Shown: positions 24,960 through 34,180 of the stretch, piece after piece | Numbering within the stretch: position 1 is the stretch's first letter | Layout: each line of letters begins with the position of its first letter | DNA from: JABGQS01 sp963666505 | GTDB taxonomy: Bacteria > Bacillota > Clostridia > Christensenellales > SZUA-584 | DNA: 64,000 bases | Reading direction: 5' to 3' | Assembly (NCBI GenBank): GCA_963666505.2 | Contig: CAXXXL010000002.1 | Span: 310,001 to 374,000 of the forward strand | Notes under the pieces: generated by a model | Told to the model about the DNA's origin: nothing | What the model saw: the letters and a program-made list of their open reading frames with translations, nothing else | Databases searched by the model: none | Program-made: the position numbers and the translations under genes

Positions 24960-26126
24960 TTACCTCCCCATCTGCATCTTCACAAGCTGTGCTGCGCTAA
25001 GGTCAAGTTTCGTTTTTTCGCAGTTCTTCTCAGTAAACCTGCCGCTTTCTCCACTGCTGCCCAGCCCAATTATCACGAACGGGGCAGGTTCTCCTCCATG
25101 CCCGCCGCTGTCCGAGAATGTGAAATGGTCGGAAGCTATTACAGCGCTGAAGTCTTCACCGCTTCGCTCCATCTCTTCAAAGAACGGCAGCACAAAATGT
25201 TCGTCTATCTGTTCCAGCGCCTCCGTTTTCTCCTGCGGCATCAGCTCGTGTGATAGATCGTCCAGCTTCTGTATGTGTATATATGCATAGTCATATTTCT
25301 TAAGCGCATCTATTGCGGCCTGTTTTTTATCTTTAAGGAACTTCACAAATCCCCTCGATTCATCCGTCGATATGCAGTCTGTGCCCGAAAGCGCCGCTAT
25401 GCCCCGCATCAGCGTCGTCTCAGCCAGAATCACCCGTTTCTGCTTAGATGGTTCTCCAAAGCTAGGCGCATACGAAGCCCCCCAGAACCATATGGCGTTG
25501 GCTTTAGTATCGTTGTCTTCTTTCATCACATCATACGCTTTGCGCATCATGTCATAGAACTCGACTTCAACACCTTCGCCTTTTGCATAGTCACCGGCAC
25601 GTCCGCCTATCATGTCGTGCGGCGGCATAAACTTTAGGCTCTGCGCTATTCCCGCCCTTCCTTTCACAACAAGTATGTTCCTAAAGGTGTCTGTGTTGAT
25701 AAGCTGTGCATCGCCGCCAAACACTTCTTTGTTCAGCCGCTCCACCAACGGCCTTGAAACATCAGTTTCAATGTCGTGGGCGCTGTAACTCTCCATTATG
25801 CTGTCTTCGAAGCTGCTGCCCTTAAGAGTTACGAAGTTACAGCGAATATACAGGCTGCTCTGCTCAACGGGTATTCCTGCCCCGGCCGCTTCAATAACAG
25901 CTCTACCTTTATAAACCTCTGCCGGGTTATAGCCAAGCATGTTCATATTCGCCACTGCACTGCCGACTTCCATTCCCTGCGGTATCGTCAGCACCGTTCC
26001 CGGCCTGCCCAGCCTGTAAAGCGCATCCAGCCCCGGCTTTATCGCTGCTTCCATGGGCGTTTTACCGCCCAGTGCTTCCTGCTCTCTGTCCGCCATGCCG
26101 TCTATCAAAACAGTAAACCTTTTCAT
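24960..26126 (-). CDS. 2,3-bisphosphoglycerate-independent phosphoglycerate mutase, archaeal (ApgM) type
   Basis: 388 residues from the ATG at 26126, which has AAGGAGAGA upstream; the longer open frame is not used. FTVLIDGMADREQEALGGKTP holds the first metal-site Asp, and ASDHFTFSDSGGHGGEPAPF the later metal-site Asp/His, as in the alkaline-phosphatase fold of aPGM. It converts 3- to 2-phosphoglycerate, though some members of this group act on other phosphates (for example phosphonopyruvate or homoserine-linked steps). It is in one operon with GNAT and Fe-ADH genes, not glycolytic genes. Confidence 0.85.
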   Translation of the reverse strand: MKRFTVLIDGMADREQEALGGKTPMEAAIKPGLDALYRLGRPGTVLTIPQGMEVGSAVANMNMLGYNPAEVYKGRAVIEAAGAGIPVEQSSLYIRCNFVTLKGSSFEDSIMESYSAHDIETDVSRPLVERLNKEVFGGDAQLINTDTFRNILVVKGRAGIAQSLKFMPPHDMIGGRAGDYAKGEGVEVEFYDMMRKAYDVMKEDNDTKANAIWFWGASYAPSFGEPSKQKRVILAETTLMRGIAALSGTDCISTDESRGFVKFLKDKKQAAIDALKKYDYAYIHIQKLDDLSHELMPQEKTEALEQIDEHFVLPFFEEMERSGEDFSAVIASDHFTFSDSGGHGGEPAPFVIIGLGSSGESGRFTEKNCEKTKLDLSAAQLVKMQMGR

Positions 26127-26142
26127 AATGTCTCTCCTTCTG

Positions 26143-26607
26143 CTAAAAATCTTTGCGCATATTATATATCTTAAGACCTTCAAAATTGCAGACACCGCTA
26201 ATCTTCTTATAACCCATTTTTTCATAAAACGCAGCAGCAGCCAGCGAAGCGTGTATTTCAACGAACTCTGCTCCCTGCTCTTTTGCGCTCTGCTCAAACT
26301 TCTCCATGAGCTTTCTTCCGATGCCTTTGTTTTGCCGGTCAACGCCTACAAACAAAGTATGGACTCTGTTCTTTTTCCCCCGAACCATCCCCGTTATATT
26401 TCCGTTCTCCTGATAAACATAGAATATATCCGTGCTGTTCAGCGAACTATAAAGCTCCCGCTCGCTGTGTTTTGCCGTGTCAAAGCTGTCAAGTGTCTTT
26501 TCTACGCCAGCTATATCAAAATAGTCGTCTGAGTTGCAGGCGGCAAAAGTCTGCTTTGCAAGGTCTGCCACAGCCATCGTATCTTGTTTTTGAAACCTGC
26601 GTATCAT
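26143..26607 (-). CDS. GNAT-family N-acetyltransferase
   Basis: 154 residues from the ATG at 26607, which overlaps the stop of the DUF362 gene (TGATG). The acetyl-CoA loop is TLFVGVDRQNKGIGRKLMEKF, followed by VEIHASLAAAAFYEKMGY. Substrate unknown. Confidence 0.88.
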   Translation of the reverse strand: MIRRFQKQDTMAVADLAKQTFAACNSDDYFDIAGVEKTLDSFDTAKHSERELYSSLNSTDIFYVYQENGNITGMVRGKKNRVHTLFVGVDRQNKGIGRKLMEKFEQSAKEQGAEFVEIHASLAAAAFYEKMGYKKISGVCNFEGLKIYNMRKDF

Positions 26608-27659
26608 CACAATACTTCCAGTTCTTTTTTGATATCGTCAACTTCCGGCGGGCAGCCCTTCACATACCTCTCAAACAGGCTTGTGCAGTCACCGCACCCA
26701 AGCTTTCCAGTCTTGCCTTCGAATCCCTGCCCTATGCTCACCTTCTTTTCAGCGCCCGTCTGCAGCATTGCACTAACAAGATTAGCATAACACGCGCTGC
26801 AGGCGTTGTCCTGCTCAACAAGCTCTTCTATGCGCTCTATGCGCTCGTCCCGCTTCGCAGTTCTTCCTTCGCCCAGCCCCAGCTCGACGATTTCAGCGCC
26901 GTCAAGGTCTCCGCTGCCTATGCCGATTTCTTCCGCCAGCTTCAAATACCCTATATTCTCCGGTTTCATACCCAGAATCTGCGCAGCATAAGTATCCAGC
27001 AATACGGGGTCGCTGCCCGCTATCATTACGTCCAGTGCCTCCGGGTTTCCGCCTTCCTCAAACGTCGGGTCGGCCCACGTCCCATCGGCTATTATATAAT
27101 CTGCGCTTATCATCTTGTTAAGATACGCTATCGGTTTTGTCAGCCCAAGCGAGTGAAACCTGCGTTTTTCCTTATCGGATATAAGCCCTTTTAGGTTCTT
27201 GAGAGCACATGTCATCTTCGTCTGGCAATGCCCTTTTATAAGCGGCAGGTTAATCAAATAATCTGTCTCCAACGCACGCCGTGAAACTTGCACTTTCAGC
27301 CCGCCGTATTCTTTGACTACCATTTCATCTTTCTTAACGTCCACAAGCTCTATACTATATTTTTTTGCGAGCTCGCTATATCCGCACACTTCAAAAGCCC
27401 TGCTGGTGCCCTCGCCAATCCATGAACTTTCGATTATAGATATGTTTTTTATACCGTGCTCAAAAAGATACTCTATTATCTGAGCGCAGATCGCCGGGTT
27501 AGTCGTAGCGCCGCTTTTATACGTCTTTGCAACTACCAGGTTAGGCTTTAGCGCTACGCTGTCGCTTTTACCGATATACTGTTCCAGCTTTGCCGCATCC
27601 AGTATCTGCCTTGTCATCTTGGCAGGGTCTTTTCCTCCTACAGCATACAGGGTCTGCAT
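26607..27659 (-). CDS. DUF362-domain protein with C-terminal cysteine cluster
   Basis: About 350 residues. The start ATG at 27659 (MQTLYAVGG) has AAAGGATC upstream and is preferred over the ATG at 27677. The DUF362 core shows VALKPNLVVAKTYKSGATTNP, SYLINLPLIKGH-type and CALKNLKGLISDKEKRRFHS segments. The C-terminal part has CSACYAN, GCGDC and GCPP, six Cys in all, which could bind a metal or Fe-S centre but not in the classic ferredoxin spacing. Function unknown; first gene of the DUF362-GNAT-aPGM-FeADH operon. Confidence 0.85.
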   Translation of the reverse strand: MQTLYAVGGKDPAKMTRQILDAAKLEQYIGKSDSVALKPNLVVAKTYKSGATTNPAICAQIIEYLFEHGIKNISIIESSWIGEGTSRAFEVCGYSELAKKYSIELVDVKKDEMVVKEYGGLKVQVSRRALETDYLINLPLIKGHCQTKMTCALKNLKGLISDKEKRRFHSLGLTKPIAYLNKMISADYIIADGTWADPTFEEGGNPEALDVMIAGSDPVLLDTYAAQILGMKPENIGYLKLAEEIGIGSGDLDGAEIVELGLGEGRTAKRDERIERIEELVEQDNACSACYANLVSAMLQTGAEKKVSIGQGFEGKTGKLGCGDCTSLFERYVKGCPPEVDDIKKELEVL

Positions 27660-27722
27660 ATCAAATGATCCTTTCATGTTTGCTCTGCCTATTATAACAC
27701 GCCATTACATTTTTGTGGTATT

Positions 27723-27747
27723 AAAAAAGAACAGGCGTCGCCCGTTC
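27723..27747 (-). terminator. Terminator downstream of the sugar-binding lipoprotein gene
   Basis: On the minus strand GAACGGG and CCTGTTC (one G-U pair) form a stem with loop CGACG, followed by six T residues. Confidence 0.75.
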
Positions 27748-27882
27748 CTTTATCACAATGTTGTTCTACAGAAACCAACGTTATCATCTCTGCACAGTTT
27801 CCTAATAATAAGTTTACACTTTGTAACAGCTCTAATTTTCCTGCCGTATTTAGTCCAAACACTTACATTCTTTCTTAATTAT

Positions 27883-28908
27883 CTACTCTCCAACCGTTTG
27901 TGCATAAAGGCCGCCATCCACATAATACTGTGCTGCTTCGTCTTCCTGCGCCGCCTCTATCCTGACTTCAACATACTGTTCCGGAAGATACGCCGGGTTT
28001 TTCATGAACCTGTCGGCGATATACATTGTTTCCTCTGCAAGCTTTTTAGGACCAAAGAAAATGCACGAATGGATCTTTCCGTCCACGGCAGCAGATATAA
28101 GCTCCATGTCTCCGCCAAAAGCCACAAGCTTAATATCACTGTTCCTGTCTTCTATCGCCCTAAGCGCCCCTTTTGCCAGCACATCGCTCTGTGCGAATAT
28201 AAAATCGACATCCCTGCCGGTTATTGCAGACTTCGCCGCTTCATACGCCTTCTCTTCGTCGTTTCCGCAGTACTCATCGCCGACAAGCGTAACGTCCTTG
28301 TCCTTGTTTATCTCTTCTAAAAATCCATCAGTCATCAGCTGCATAGAAAAGCTGTCGACCTTTGTCTTTATGATCATGCACTGTCCGCCGCTGTCTCCGA
28401 ACAACTCAACAGCGTCCCTTCCTGCGCTCTTGCCTATAGCAAGGTAATCGGGCGTTATAAGCGCACTCACCAGTCCGTTTATAGATTCCACTATATCGAT
28501 AACAGGTATACCCTGTCTGTCGCATTCATCTAATATTGCTTCAAGCTCGTCCACATCCACCGGCTGCATCACTATCACGTTGACATTGTCAGATATCATT
28601 GTCCTTATCTGCGTGTTCTGCTCTTCCGCCGTCAGCGCTTTGCTTACTACAGCTTCATATCCAAGCGCACTGCATTCAGCATTGATGTCAACTTCAAACT
28701 GCTGCGTAAAGCTGTTATCTCCCGCCAGTGCAAATCCTATCTTATTTGTCGCTTCAACTTCATCCATGCCGGCATCAGCCGACGGCTGCTCAGTCTGGAG
28801 CTTGACCGTATCAGGAGAGATCATAGTGTCCTCCTGTTGAGCTTTAGAACATGCTGTCATTGAAAATGCCAGAACCAGCACCAGCGTAAATACGATAAGT
28901 CGTTTCAT
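27883..28908 (-). CDS. Periplasmic-binding-protein-like (LacI/RbsB type) substrate-binding lipoprotein
   Basis: 341 residues. A lipoprotein signal peptide (MKRLIVFTLVLVLAFSMTAC, Cys20) is followed by a type I periplasmic-binding fold: GFALAGDNSFTQQFEVDIN, VIVMQPVDVDELEAILDEC, QGIPVIDIVE, FIFAQSDVLAKGALRAIED. Such proteins bring sugars or autoinducer-like ligands to an ABC importer, but no permease or ATPase gene is adjacent, so it may serve a distant transporter or act as a sensor. It is single, with its own terminator. Confidence 0.88.
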   Translation of the reverse strand: MKRLIVFTLVLVLAFSMTACSKAQQEDTMISPDTVKLQTEQPSADAGMDEVEATNKIGFALAGDNSFTQQFEVDINAECSALGYEAVVSKALTAEEQNTQIRTMISDNVNVIVMQPVDVDELEAILDECDRQGIPVIDIVESINGLVSALITPDYLAIGKSAGRDAVELFGDSGGQCMIIKTKVDSFSMQLMTDGFLEEINKDKDVTLVGDEYCGNDEEKAYEAAKSAITGRDVDFIFAQSDVLAKGALRAIEDRNSDIKLVAFGGDMELISAAVDGKIHSCIFFGPKKLAEETMYIADRFMKNPAYLPEQYVEVRIEAAQEDEAAQYYVDGGLYAQTVGE

Positions 28909-29001
28909 TAAAACCCTCCGCTAATTTTCGTTGCAGGCGTATTATAACACGACGTAGCGGAAAAAAAAAGCTCTGCGTCCGCTGCGCTCCCCGCTGTAAT
29001 T

Positions 29002-29415
29002 CTAGTGCCCTTTATGCTTTTCTTTCCTCTTCTGCCTGTGCATTTCATATTTTCTGTCCTTCTGCTCTTTCTTGACCACACTTCTCTTCTTTGAACCAGA
29101 GCGTTTTTTCGCTTCGGTCAGCTTTCTCATCGCTTCCTGCGCCTTAGTTGATGTGCCGGCCTTAGCCTTTGCCGCCTGTCTCTGCCTGCGTTTAGGATTG
29201 CGGCTCAGCTCCCGAAAGGAGTCTGCTTCCACAGCTGGCGAAAACTCAAGCTCATAATACTTTTCGCAGATAATACTCTCTATAGTTCTATCCGACGGTT
29301 TTTGTGTAAACACCATCTTTGCTGCTCTGCATCCCTCTTCGCCGTTCTCAACAAAAACTGCAGTAAAAAACTGCCCGTCGTGAAAAACATTCAGTTCTAT
29401 CCTTGTTTTCTGCAT
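29002..29415 (-). CDS. yjdF: YjdF-family protein (DUF2992)
   Basis: 137 residues from the ATG at 29415 with AAGGGG upstream. KTRIELNVFHDGQFFTAVF, ESIICEKYYELEFSPAV and RNPKRRQRQAAKA, then a strongly basic tail, match DUF2992/YjdF. Its biochemical function is unknown, but in Firmicutes the gene is controlled by the yjdF riboswitch, which senses azaaromatic compounds. A structured 5' leader that can hide the Shine-Dalgarno is present here. Confidence 0.85.
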   Translation of the reverse strand: MQKTRIELNVFHDGQFFTAVFVENGEEGCRAAKMVFTQKPSDRTIESIICEKYYELEFSPAVEADSFRELSRNPKRRQRQAAKAKAGTSTKAQEAMRKLTEAKKRSGSKKRSVVKKEQKDRKYEMHRQKRKEKHKGH

Positions 29416-29547
29416 AAAAATACCCCTTCCGTTTTGCGTACACAAAACAAAAGAGATGGGACGACCGTTTTTGCAAAAACGGAAGGTTACTGACACTTTT
29501 CAAAAGTGCGCACGGACTACCATACCGCACCGTGTTTTTATCTCCTC
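29416..29547 (-). promoter_or_regulatory. Probable yjdF (azaaromatic-sensing) riboswitch
   Basis: The minus-strand leader of yjdF can fold: GAGAT (29544-29540) with ATCTC (29457-29453) closes a domain holding two inner hairpins, CACTTTTGAAAAGTG and CCGTTTTTGCAAAAACGG. CCTTCCG (29486-29480) can instead pair with CGGAAGG (29431-29425), which includes the Shine-Dalgarno, so the leader can switch ribosome access. The identity as the yjdF class is inferred from the gene it precedes. Confidence 0.65.
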
Positions 29548-29577
29548 AAATACTATATCATAGATAGAACAAAACTA

Positions 29578-30294
29578 TCAAACAACGACCTGCGATAGCG
29601 TATCGCCTATCTTGCCGGCTATAAGCAGGTCTGCCTGCCCGTCATACGGCGTAGTTGATTTATTTATAAGTACCAGCTTATCACCTCTGTAATATCCTAT
29701 CAGTGAAGCTGCCGGATACACAGCCAGCGAAGTTCCGCCGACTATCAACATATCAGCTTTGCTTATAGCGCCAATCGCTGCATTCGTCACTTTGTCTTCA
29801 AGCGGTTCCTGATATAGCACAACGTCTGGCCTTATCACTCCTCCGCAAACGCACTTTGGAACTCCGCCAGTTTTCAAGACATGTTCGAGCCCGTATTTCT
29901 TTTTGCATGATATGCAGTAATTCCGGTATACGCTACCGTGCAGCTCTATAACGTTTTTGCTGCCCGCAGCCTGGTGCAGACCATCAATGTTCTGCGTGAC
30001 AACAGCATCCAGTCTGCCTTTGCGCTCCATTTCTGCAAGCTTCTCATGCGCTTTGTTCGGCAGTATATCCGTCTTTAAAAGCTTGTCACGGTAAAACTCA
30101 TAGAACTCTTCCGTATGCTCCATAAAAAAATCATAGCTGAGGATAGTCTCCGGAGTATACTTATGTTTCTCTCTGTAAAGCCCGTCTTCGCTCCGAAAAT
30201 CTTTAAGTCCGCTCTCCGTAGATACACCCGCTCCGCCGAAAAACACAATTCTTTTACTCTCGTCGATCATCTTCTGTAAAGTTTTAATGCTCAT
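29578..30294 (-). CDS. cobB: Sir2-family NAD-dependent protein deacylase (sirtuin)
   Basis: 238 residues from the ATG at 30294. FFGGAGVSTESGLKDFRS is the NAD-binding loop, TQNIDGLHQ and ELHGSVY carry the NAD contact and catalytic His, and CISCKKKYG with CVCGGVIRPD give the four zinc Cys. It removes acetyl or other acyl groups from lysines, using NAD. The five-residue NAD and zinc motifs are intact, so it is probably active. It follows the degV gene and its terminator. Confidence 0.93.
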   Translation of the reverse strand: MSIKTLQKMIDESKRIVFFGGAGVSTESGLKDFRSEDGLYREKHKYTPETILSYDFFMEHTEEFYEFYRDKLLKTDILPNKAHEKLAEMERKGRLDAVVTQNIDGLHQAAGSKNVIELHGSVYRNYCISCKKKYGLEHVLKTGGVPKCVCGGVIRPDVVLYQEPLEDKVTNAAIGAISKADMLIVGGTSLAVYPAASLIGYYRGDKLVLINKSTTPYDGQADLLIAGKIGDTLSQVVV

Positions 30295-30354
30295 ATCATC
30301 ACCCGAAGAATATAATAACATATCTGTCAACATGACTGTATAAGTTTCAGCCTA

Positions 30355-30382
30355 ATATAAAAGAGGCTTTCTACAGCCTCTT
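30355..30382 (-). terminator. Terminator of the degV gene
   Basis: AAGAGGCT/AGCCTCTT, an 8-bp stem with a six-base loop, followed by a T-rich run on the minus strand, 17 nt after the degV stop. Confidence 0.85.
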
Positions 30383-30398
30383 ATTAGTCAAATATTTA

Positions 30399-31274
30399 TT
30401 ATGAATCCTGTTTTTGCCCCATGAATATGACAGCCAGTGCACCCGGGCCGGTGTGGCAGCCGATGACCGGGCCGATGTCCTGTATCACAACGTCCTTGCA
30501 TTTAACTTCCTGCTCGACCATTGCCTTAATCTTCTCCGCAGCCTTCATAGCTCCTGCATGCAGTACATATATCGTCTGCTCTTCCGGCTTCTCGATATAC
30601 TTCTCCAGTGTATCAAGGAAGAATTTGTACACGTTCTTAGAGCCTTTCACCTTGTCTGCGGCTACTATCTTTCCCTCGTGATTGAGCTTGAGTATCGGCT
30701 TTACGCCAAGTATCGTTCCCACCATAGCAGCAGCGCCGGACACCCTTCCGCCCTTCTTTAGAAAGTTAAGATCATCCACAGAGAACCACGCATGCGCACG
30801 CAGCTTGTTCTCTTCAACCCAAGTCTTTATCTCGTCAAGACTTTTGCCCTGCTCTTTTAGCTTCTGCGCCTCCATAATAAGTATTCCTGCGCCCATAGAT
30901 ATCCGCAGTGTGTCCACAAGCTCTATTCTCGCATCAGGAAACTCTTCCAGCACGTTCTTCCTTGCCAGCTCGCACTGGCTGAAATGCGCTGAAAGCTGTG
31001 ACGAGAACGACAGCTGCAGCACGTCCTTGCCCTGCTTGACGATATCCCTGAAAAACTCTTCGATATCCATTAGCGAGCGTGTCGATGTGCTTGCCGCCGC
31101 ACCTTGGGCCAGCTGACCGTAAAACTTTTCAAAATCGGTATTCTTTCCAAGGTCGAAAAGCTTCTCTTCGCCGTCAACTGTGTACGGCATCAAAAACACA
31201 GGCATGTTCTTCTCTTCAGCAAACGTATATGGTATCTCGGTGTCCGAATCCGTGGCAATAACAAACTCTCTCAT
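30399..31274 (-). CDS. DegV-family fatty-acid-binding protein
   Basis: 291 residues. FVIATDSDTEIPYTFAEE, STSTRSLMDIEEFF and the DTLRISMGAGILIMEAQKL segment are typical. DegV/FakB proteins bind a fatty acid and present it to the FakA kinase for phosphorylation; FakA is not in this window. The C-terminus GPVIGCHTGPGALAVIFMG is the conserved end of the family. Single gene with its own terminator. Confidence 0.93.
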   Translation of the reverse strand: MREFVIATDSDTEIPYTFAEEKNMPVFLMPYTVDGEEKLFDLGKNTDFEKFYGQLAQGAAASTSTRSLMDIEEFFRDIVKQGKDVLQLSFSSQLSAHFSQCELARKNVLEEFPDARIELVDTLRISMGAGILIMEAQKLKEQGKSLDEIKTWVEENKLRAHAWFSVDDLNFLKKGGRVSGAAAMVGTILGVKPILKLNHEGKIVAADKVKGSKNVYKFFLDTLEKYIEKPEEQTIYVLHAGAMKAAEKIKAMVEQEVKCKDVVIQDIGPVIGCHTGPGALAVIFMGQKQDS

Positions 31275-31401
31275 GATCTGCCTCCTATATTATAATAAAA
31301 ATAACGAAATAATGGCCGCTGAAAACAGCGTCTTCAGCAAAACAATTTTATCATCTGGCAAGTTTTTTTACAAGACAGTACCATCTATTTTAAATTTCGT
31401 A

Positions 31402-34044
31402 TTAATTAATTATACTATCAATCTTCTCTAATGACTTAATCATTCTCTTCACGTCTTCTCTCTCATACTCTGGCAAACCAATTTCCACATGAATACCTTT
31501 ATTTAGTAACCACCAACTATATTTTTCTTTTATTGTTTTTAACTCTATTACAAGCTCTTCTTTGCCAGGCTTTCTTTCCAACCTTTTTATTAATCCGCAC
31601 ATCATTGAGTATAAGTCAGGTCTGTCTCCCGGTTTATATATTTCAACAGGAATTCTTTCCGTGTATTCTTTTTGTATTATTCTACAAATTCTTTCAGTCA
31701 TCATTTCCAATGATTGCCTACATCTACCTACTGCATCCTTCAAATTATTTTTCTCATACTCATTTTTTGCTCTAAGAAGATAATTTTTCGAAGTGCCTGT
31801 GATAACCTTAATACCATTATTCTCCATTCCCTCAACAGGCAAGAAATTATAACTTTTAACATTTTTCTGACATTCGGAAGGTCCTAATTTGCTTTCTAAC
31901 TCAACAATAAAATTATCTCCATGACAAGTTATTATATATTGTCTACCTTTTAATGATTCGCTCTTCATCAATAGCTCTGCAACACCGTCTCTATGATTAT
32001 CATCAATTGCATTAATAATATCATCGAAAACGATAAAGCCAAAATCTTGAATCACGGCTTTTGATAAAAGTAATGATAGCCCAAATATTTTAATATGCCC
32101 TTCACTAAATACTTGTAATGCATCAAAATAACCAGTTCGATTAAAAAACTCAACCTCTATTTTTTCACCACTCTTAGTTGGCAGCTTAAGGCTTTTGATT
32201 CTTTCGACTTCTGCATCATGCGAATTAATAATATTATAGAATTCTTTTGTTTTCTCTGCTAGTCCTGATGCTAGTTTTGAAGGTAAGTCTATTTTATATT
32301 TAAATAAATCATTAATCAATTTCTCATATGAATCTATATATTTTTTTCTAATCACAATAATCTTGTTTAATTCTTCTATTTCCTCTATTTTGATAGAATT
32401 AACCTTCTCAAAATCTACTATAGTTTTATTTTCATTTTCTAAATCATCTCTCAATTTTTTATCTAATGTTTGGATTTTAATCATACTGGTTTTATAATCT
32501 TCATACTTTTTTAGTTCTTTGTCTATTGAATCTTTATCGGCTCTCTCTTGCCCTAATATTTTATTATAACTTTCTATATCTTCATCCAGTTTTATATTTT
32601 TCTTTATGCTATTTCTAACAGCTTCAATTTCCTCATTTAATTTATTAATTTGTTTTTCGACTTCTTCATATCCTGAAAAATTTATTTCAGTAAAAATTGA
32701 TACTTTATCTTCTGCATTTTTCACTTTCTCTTTAATTACATTTATTTTTTTAATTTTTTCGTTAATCATTTTTATATCAACACCAATTTCATTAATTCCG
32801 CTTTTTATTGTATCCTGCAATATTATCAGTGAATCCATTTTACTCAATTCTAATTTAGCATTTTCAAAGGGATTGACCTTTACCTTTTCAATTGAAGTTT
32901 TACAAGCTGGGCATATACTTTTATCAATATTTTTGTCGTCTTTCAAACTAGATAATGCAGTGTATAAGCTTTTATAATTCATACTTGTAGCCTTATTTTT
33001 ACATTCATCATTTGTTCCTACTAAAATTACTCTTTTATCGTCAAGGCTCTTTAAATCAGTGGCAAGCTCACTTAATGGATTTTTATCTACATCATCCTCA
33101 ATTATTTTTGCTTTCATCTCTTGCAATTCATTGATTTTGCCTGATGAATTATCTTCGCCGGATAAGAATAACTTAAGCTCACTTATATTCTTTACTTCTT
33201 TTTCGTTAACTTCCTTTATTAATTCTTCTTCCGATTGCTTGTTTTCTTTTATCTGTTTTAATAGTTCTGCTTTATTTTCTTTGCTTGCTTCATACTTTGC
33301 TTTTTCTTTTTCAAATTCTTTTTCCTTTTTATTCTCCAAAGTCAAATAATTATGAAATTCCGTTGTAAATCCATTCACAAACTCATTAAATTCATCCATC
33401 CCGAACAACGTTGATATCCTGTCTGACTGATTTTTATCTGTAGTCGCTGCTATTCTTGCAAATCCATCAATTCTATTCTTTTCTACAAAACAAAATCTGT
33501 ATTCATTTGGGTTAGGGCTTGATATTTCTTTTTCTTCCCCATTTATCATACCGAATACTTTAGGTTTTACGCCTCTTCCACAATCTATATTTTCAATATA
33601 TTTACTTATATCAATCCTTTTTGCATTCGCTTCTTCAATGTTTCCTAGTAGAGCATATTCTAATCCTTCACAAAAACTTGACTTTCCGGAACCGTTTGGT
33701 CCAAACATGAAAATATATTTTTTATCAAAACTAAATGATTCTTCCCTTGCGAATCCTCTAAATGGGCCAATTTGCATTCGCTTCAAGGTTTCAACAATTT
33801 CCTCGTCTTCACTTGTTAATTCTTTAATCTCAGGAATTCTCGTTGAAAGCTCTTTCTCTTTATTTTCAATTATTTCAGCTATATATTTCGCTCTTTTGCC
33901 ATGTGCAGTTCCTATAGGTGCAATATCGTCGAAGTTGTCAATTAACACATTAAGCAACTTCTTATCAATATCAGATAAACTAGAGATGTCAATTGTTCTA
34001 ATCCAGTTAAAAAACTCTTGTTTTATTATTGAATTTGAATTCAT
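31402..34044 (-). CDS. Rad50/RloC-like ABC ATPase with zinc hook and possible C-terminal anticodon-nuclease-like domain
   Basis: 880 residues, AT-rich, single gene. Walker A is GPNGSGKSS (115-123), coiled coils run about 235-340 and 400-600, a zinc-hook-like CPAC lies at 378-381 between them, the ABC signature region is SEGHIKIFGL (647-656) and Walker B is GFIVFDD (669-675). The C-terminal 130 residues are a helical domain with Arg776-x3-Glu780 and His852, an order like the Arg/Glu/His triad of the PrrC/RloC anticodon nuclease, but the spacing to His is longer. A role in phage defence or DNA repair is inferred. No restriction-modification genes are beside it. The ATG at 34044 has a weak Shine-Dalgarno. 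Confidence 0.7.
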   Translation of the reverse strand: MNSNSIIKQEFFNWIRTIDISSLSDIDKKLLNVLIDNFDDIAPIGTAHGKRAKYIAEIIENKEKELSTRIPEIKELTSEDEEIVETLKRMQIGPFRGFAREESFSFDKKYIFMFGPNGSGKSSFCEGLEYALLGNIEEANAKRIDISKYIENIDCGRGVKPKVFGMINGEEKEISSPNPNEYRFCFVEKNRIDGFARIAATTDKNQSDRISTLFGMDEFNEFVNGFTTEFHNYLTLENKKEKEFEKEKAKYEASKENKAELLKQIKENKQSEEELIKEVNEKEVKNISELKLFLSGEDNSSGKINELQEMKAKIIEDDVDKNPLSELATDLKSLDDKRVILVGTNDECKNKATSMNYKSLYTALSSLKDDKNIDKSICPACKTSIEKVKVNPFENAKLELSKMDSLIILQDTIKSGINEIGVDIKMINEKIKKINVIKEKVKNAEDKVSIFTEINFSGYEEVEKQINKLNEEIEAVRNSIKKNIKLDEDIESYNKILGQERADKDSIDKELKKYEDYKTSMIKIQTLDKKLRDDLENENKTIVDFEKVNSIKIEEIEELNKIIVIRKKYIDSYEKLINDLFKYKIDLPSKLASGLAEKTKEFYNIINSHDAEVERIKSLKLPTKSGEKIEVEFFNRTGYFDALQVFSEGHIKIFGLSLLLSKAVIQDFGFIVFDDIINAIDDNHRDGVAELLMKSESLKGRQYIITCHGDNFIVELESKLGPSECQKNVKSYNFLPVEGMENNGIKVITGTSKNYLLRAKNEYEKNNLKDAVGRCRQSLEMMTERICRIIQKEYTERIPVEIYKPGDRPDLYSMMCGLIKRLERKPGKEELVIELKTIKEKYSWWLLNKGIHVEIGLPEYEREDVKRMIKSLEKIDSIIN

Positions 34045-34140
34045 TTTTCTCTAATCCTTTCACTATTATTAAAAGATACTTACATGTTCATATTTTACCA
34101 CCTATATCTATTTAAATCAAAAATTCCCATTTATGACTAT

Positions 34141-34170
34141 AAAAAAAGCTACCGCTTTATCGATAGCTTT
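34141..34170 (-). terminator. Terminator of the M20 peptidase operon
   Basis: AAAGCTA and TAGCTTT arms, extended by a CG pair, then seven T residues on the minus strand, 11 nt after the peptidase stop. Confidence 0.85.
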
Positions 34171-34180
34171 CTTTCCTTTA

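Noticed and set aside
26127..26342. Upstream extension of the phosphoglycerate mutase frame
   Set aside because: The extension overlaps the GNAT gene; MKRFTVLIDGM with AAGGAGAGA upstream is the natural start.
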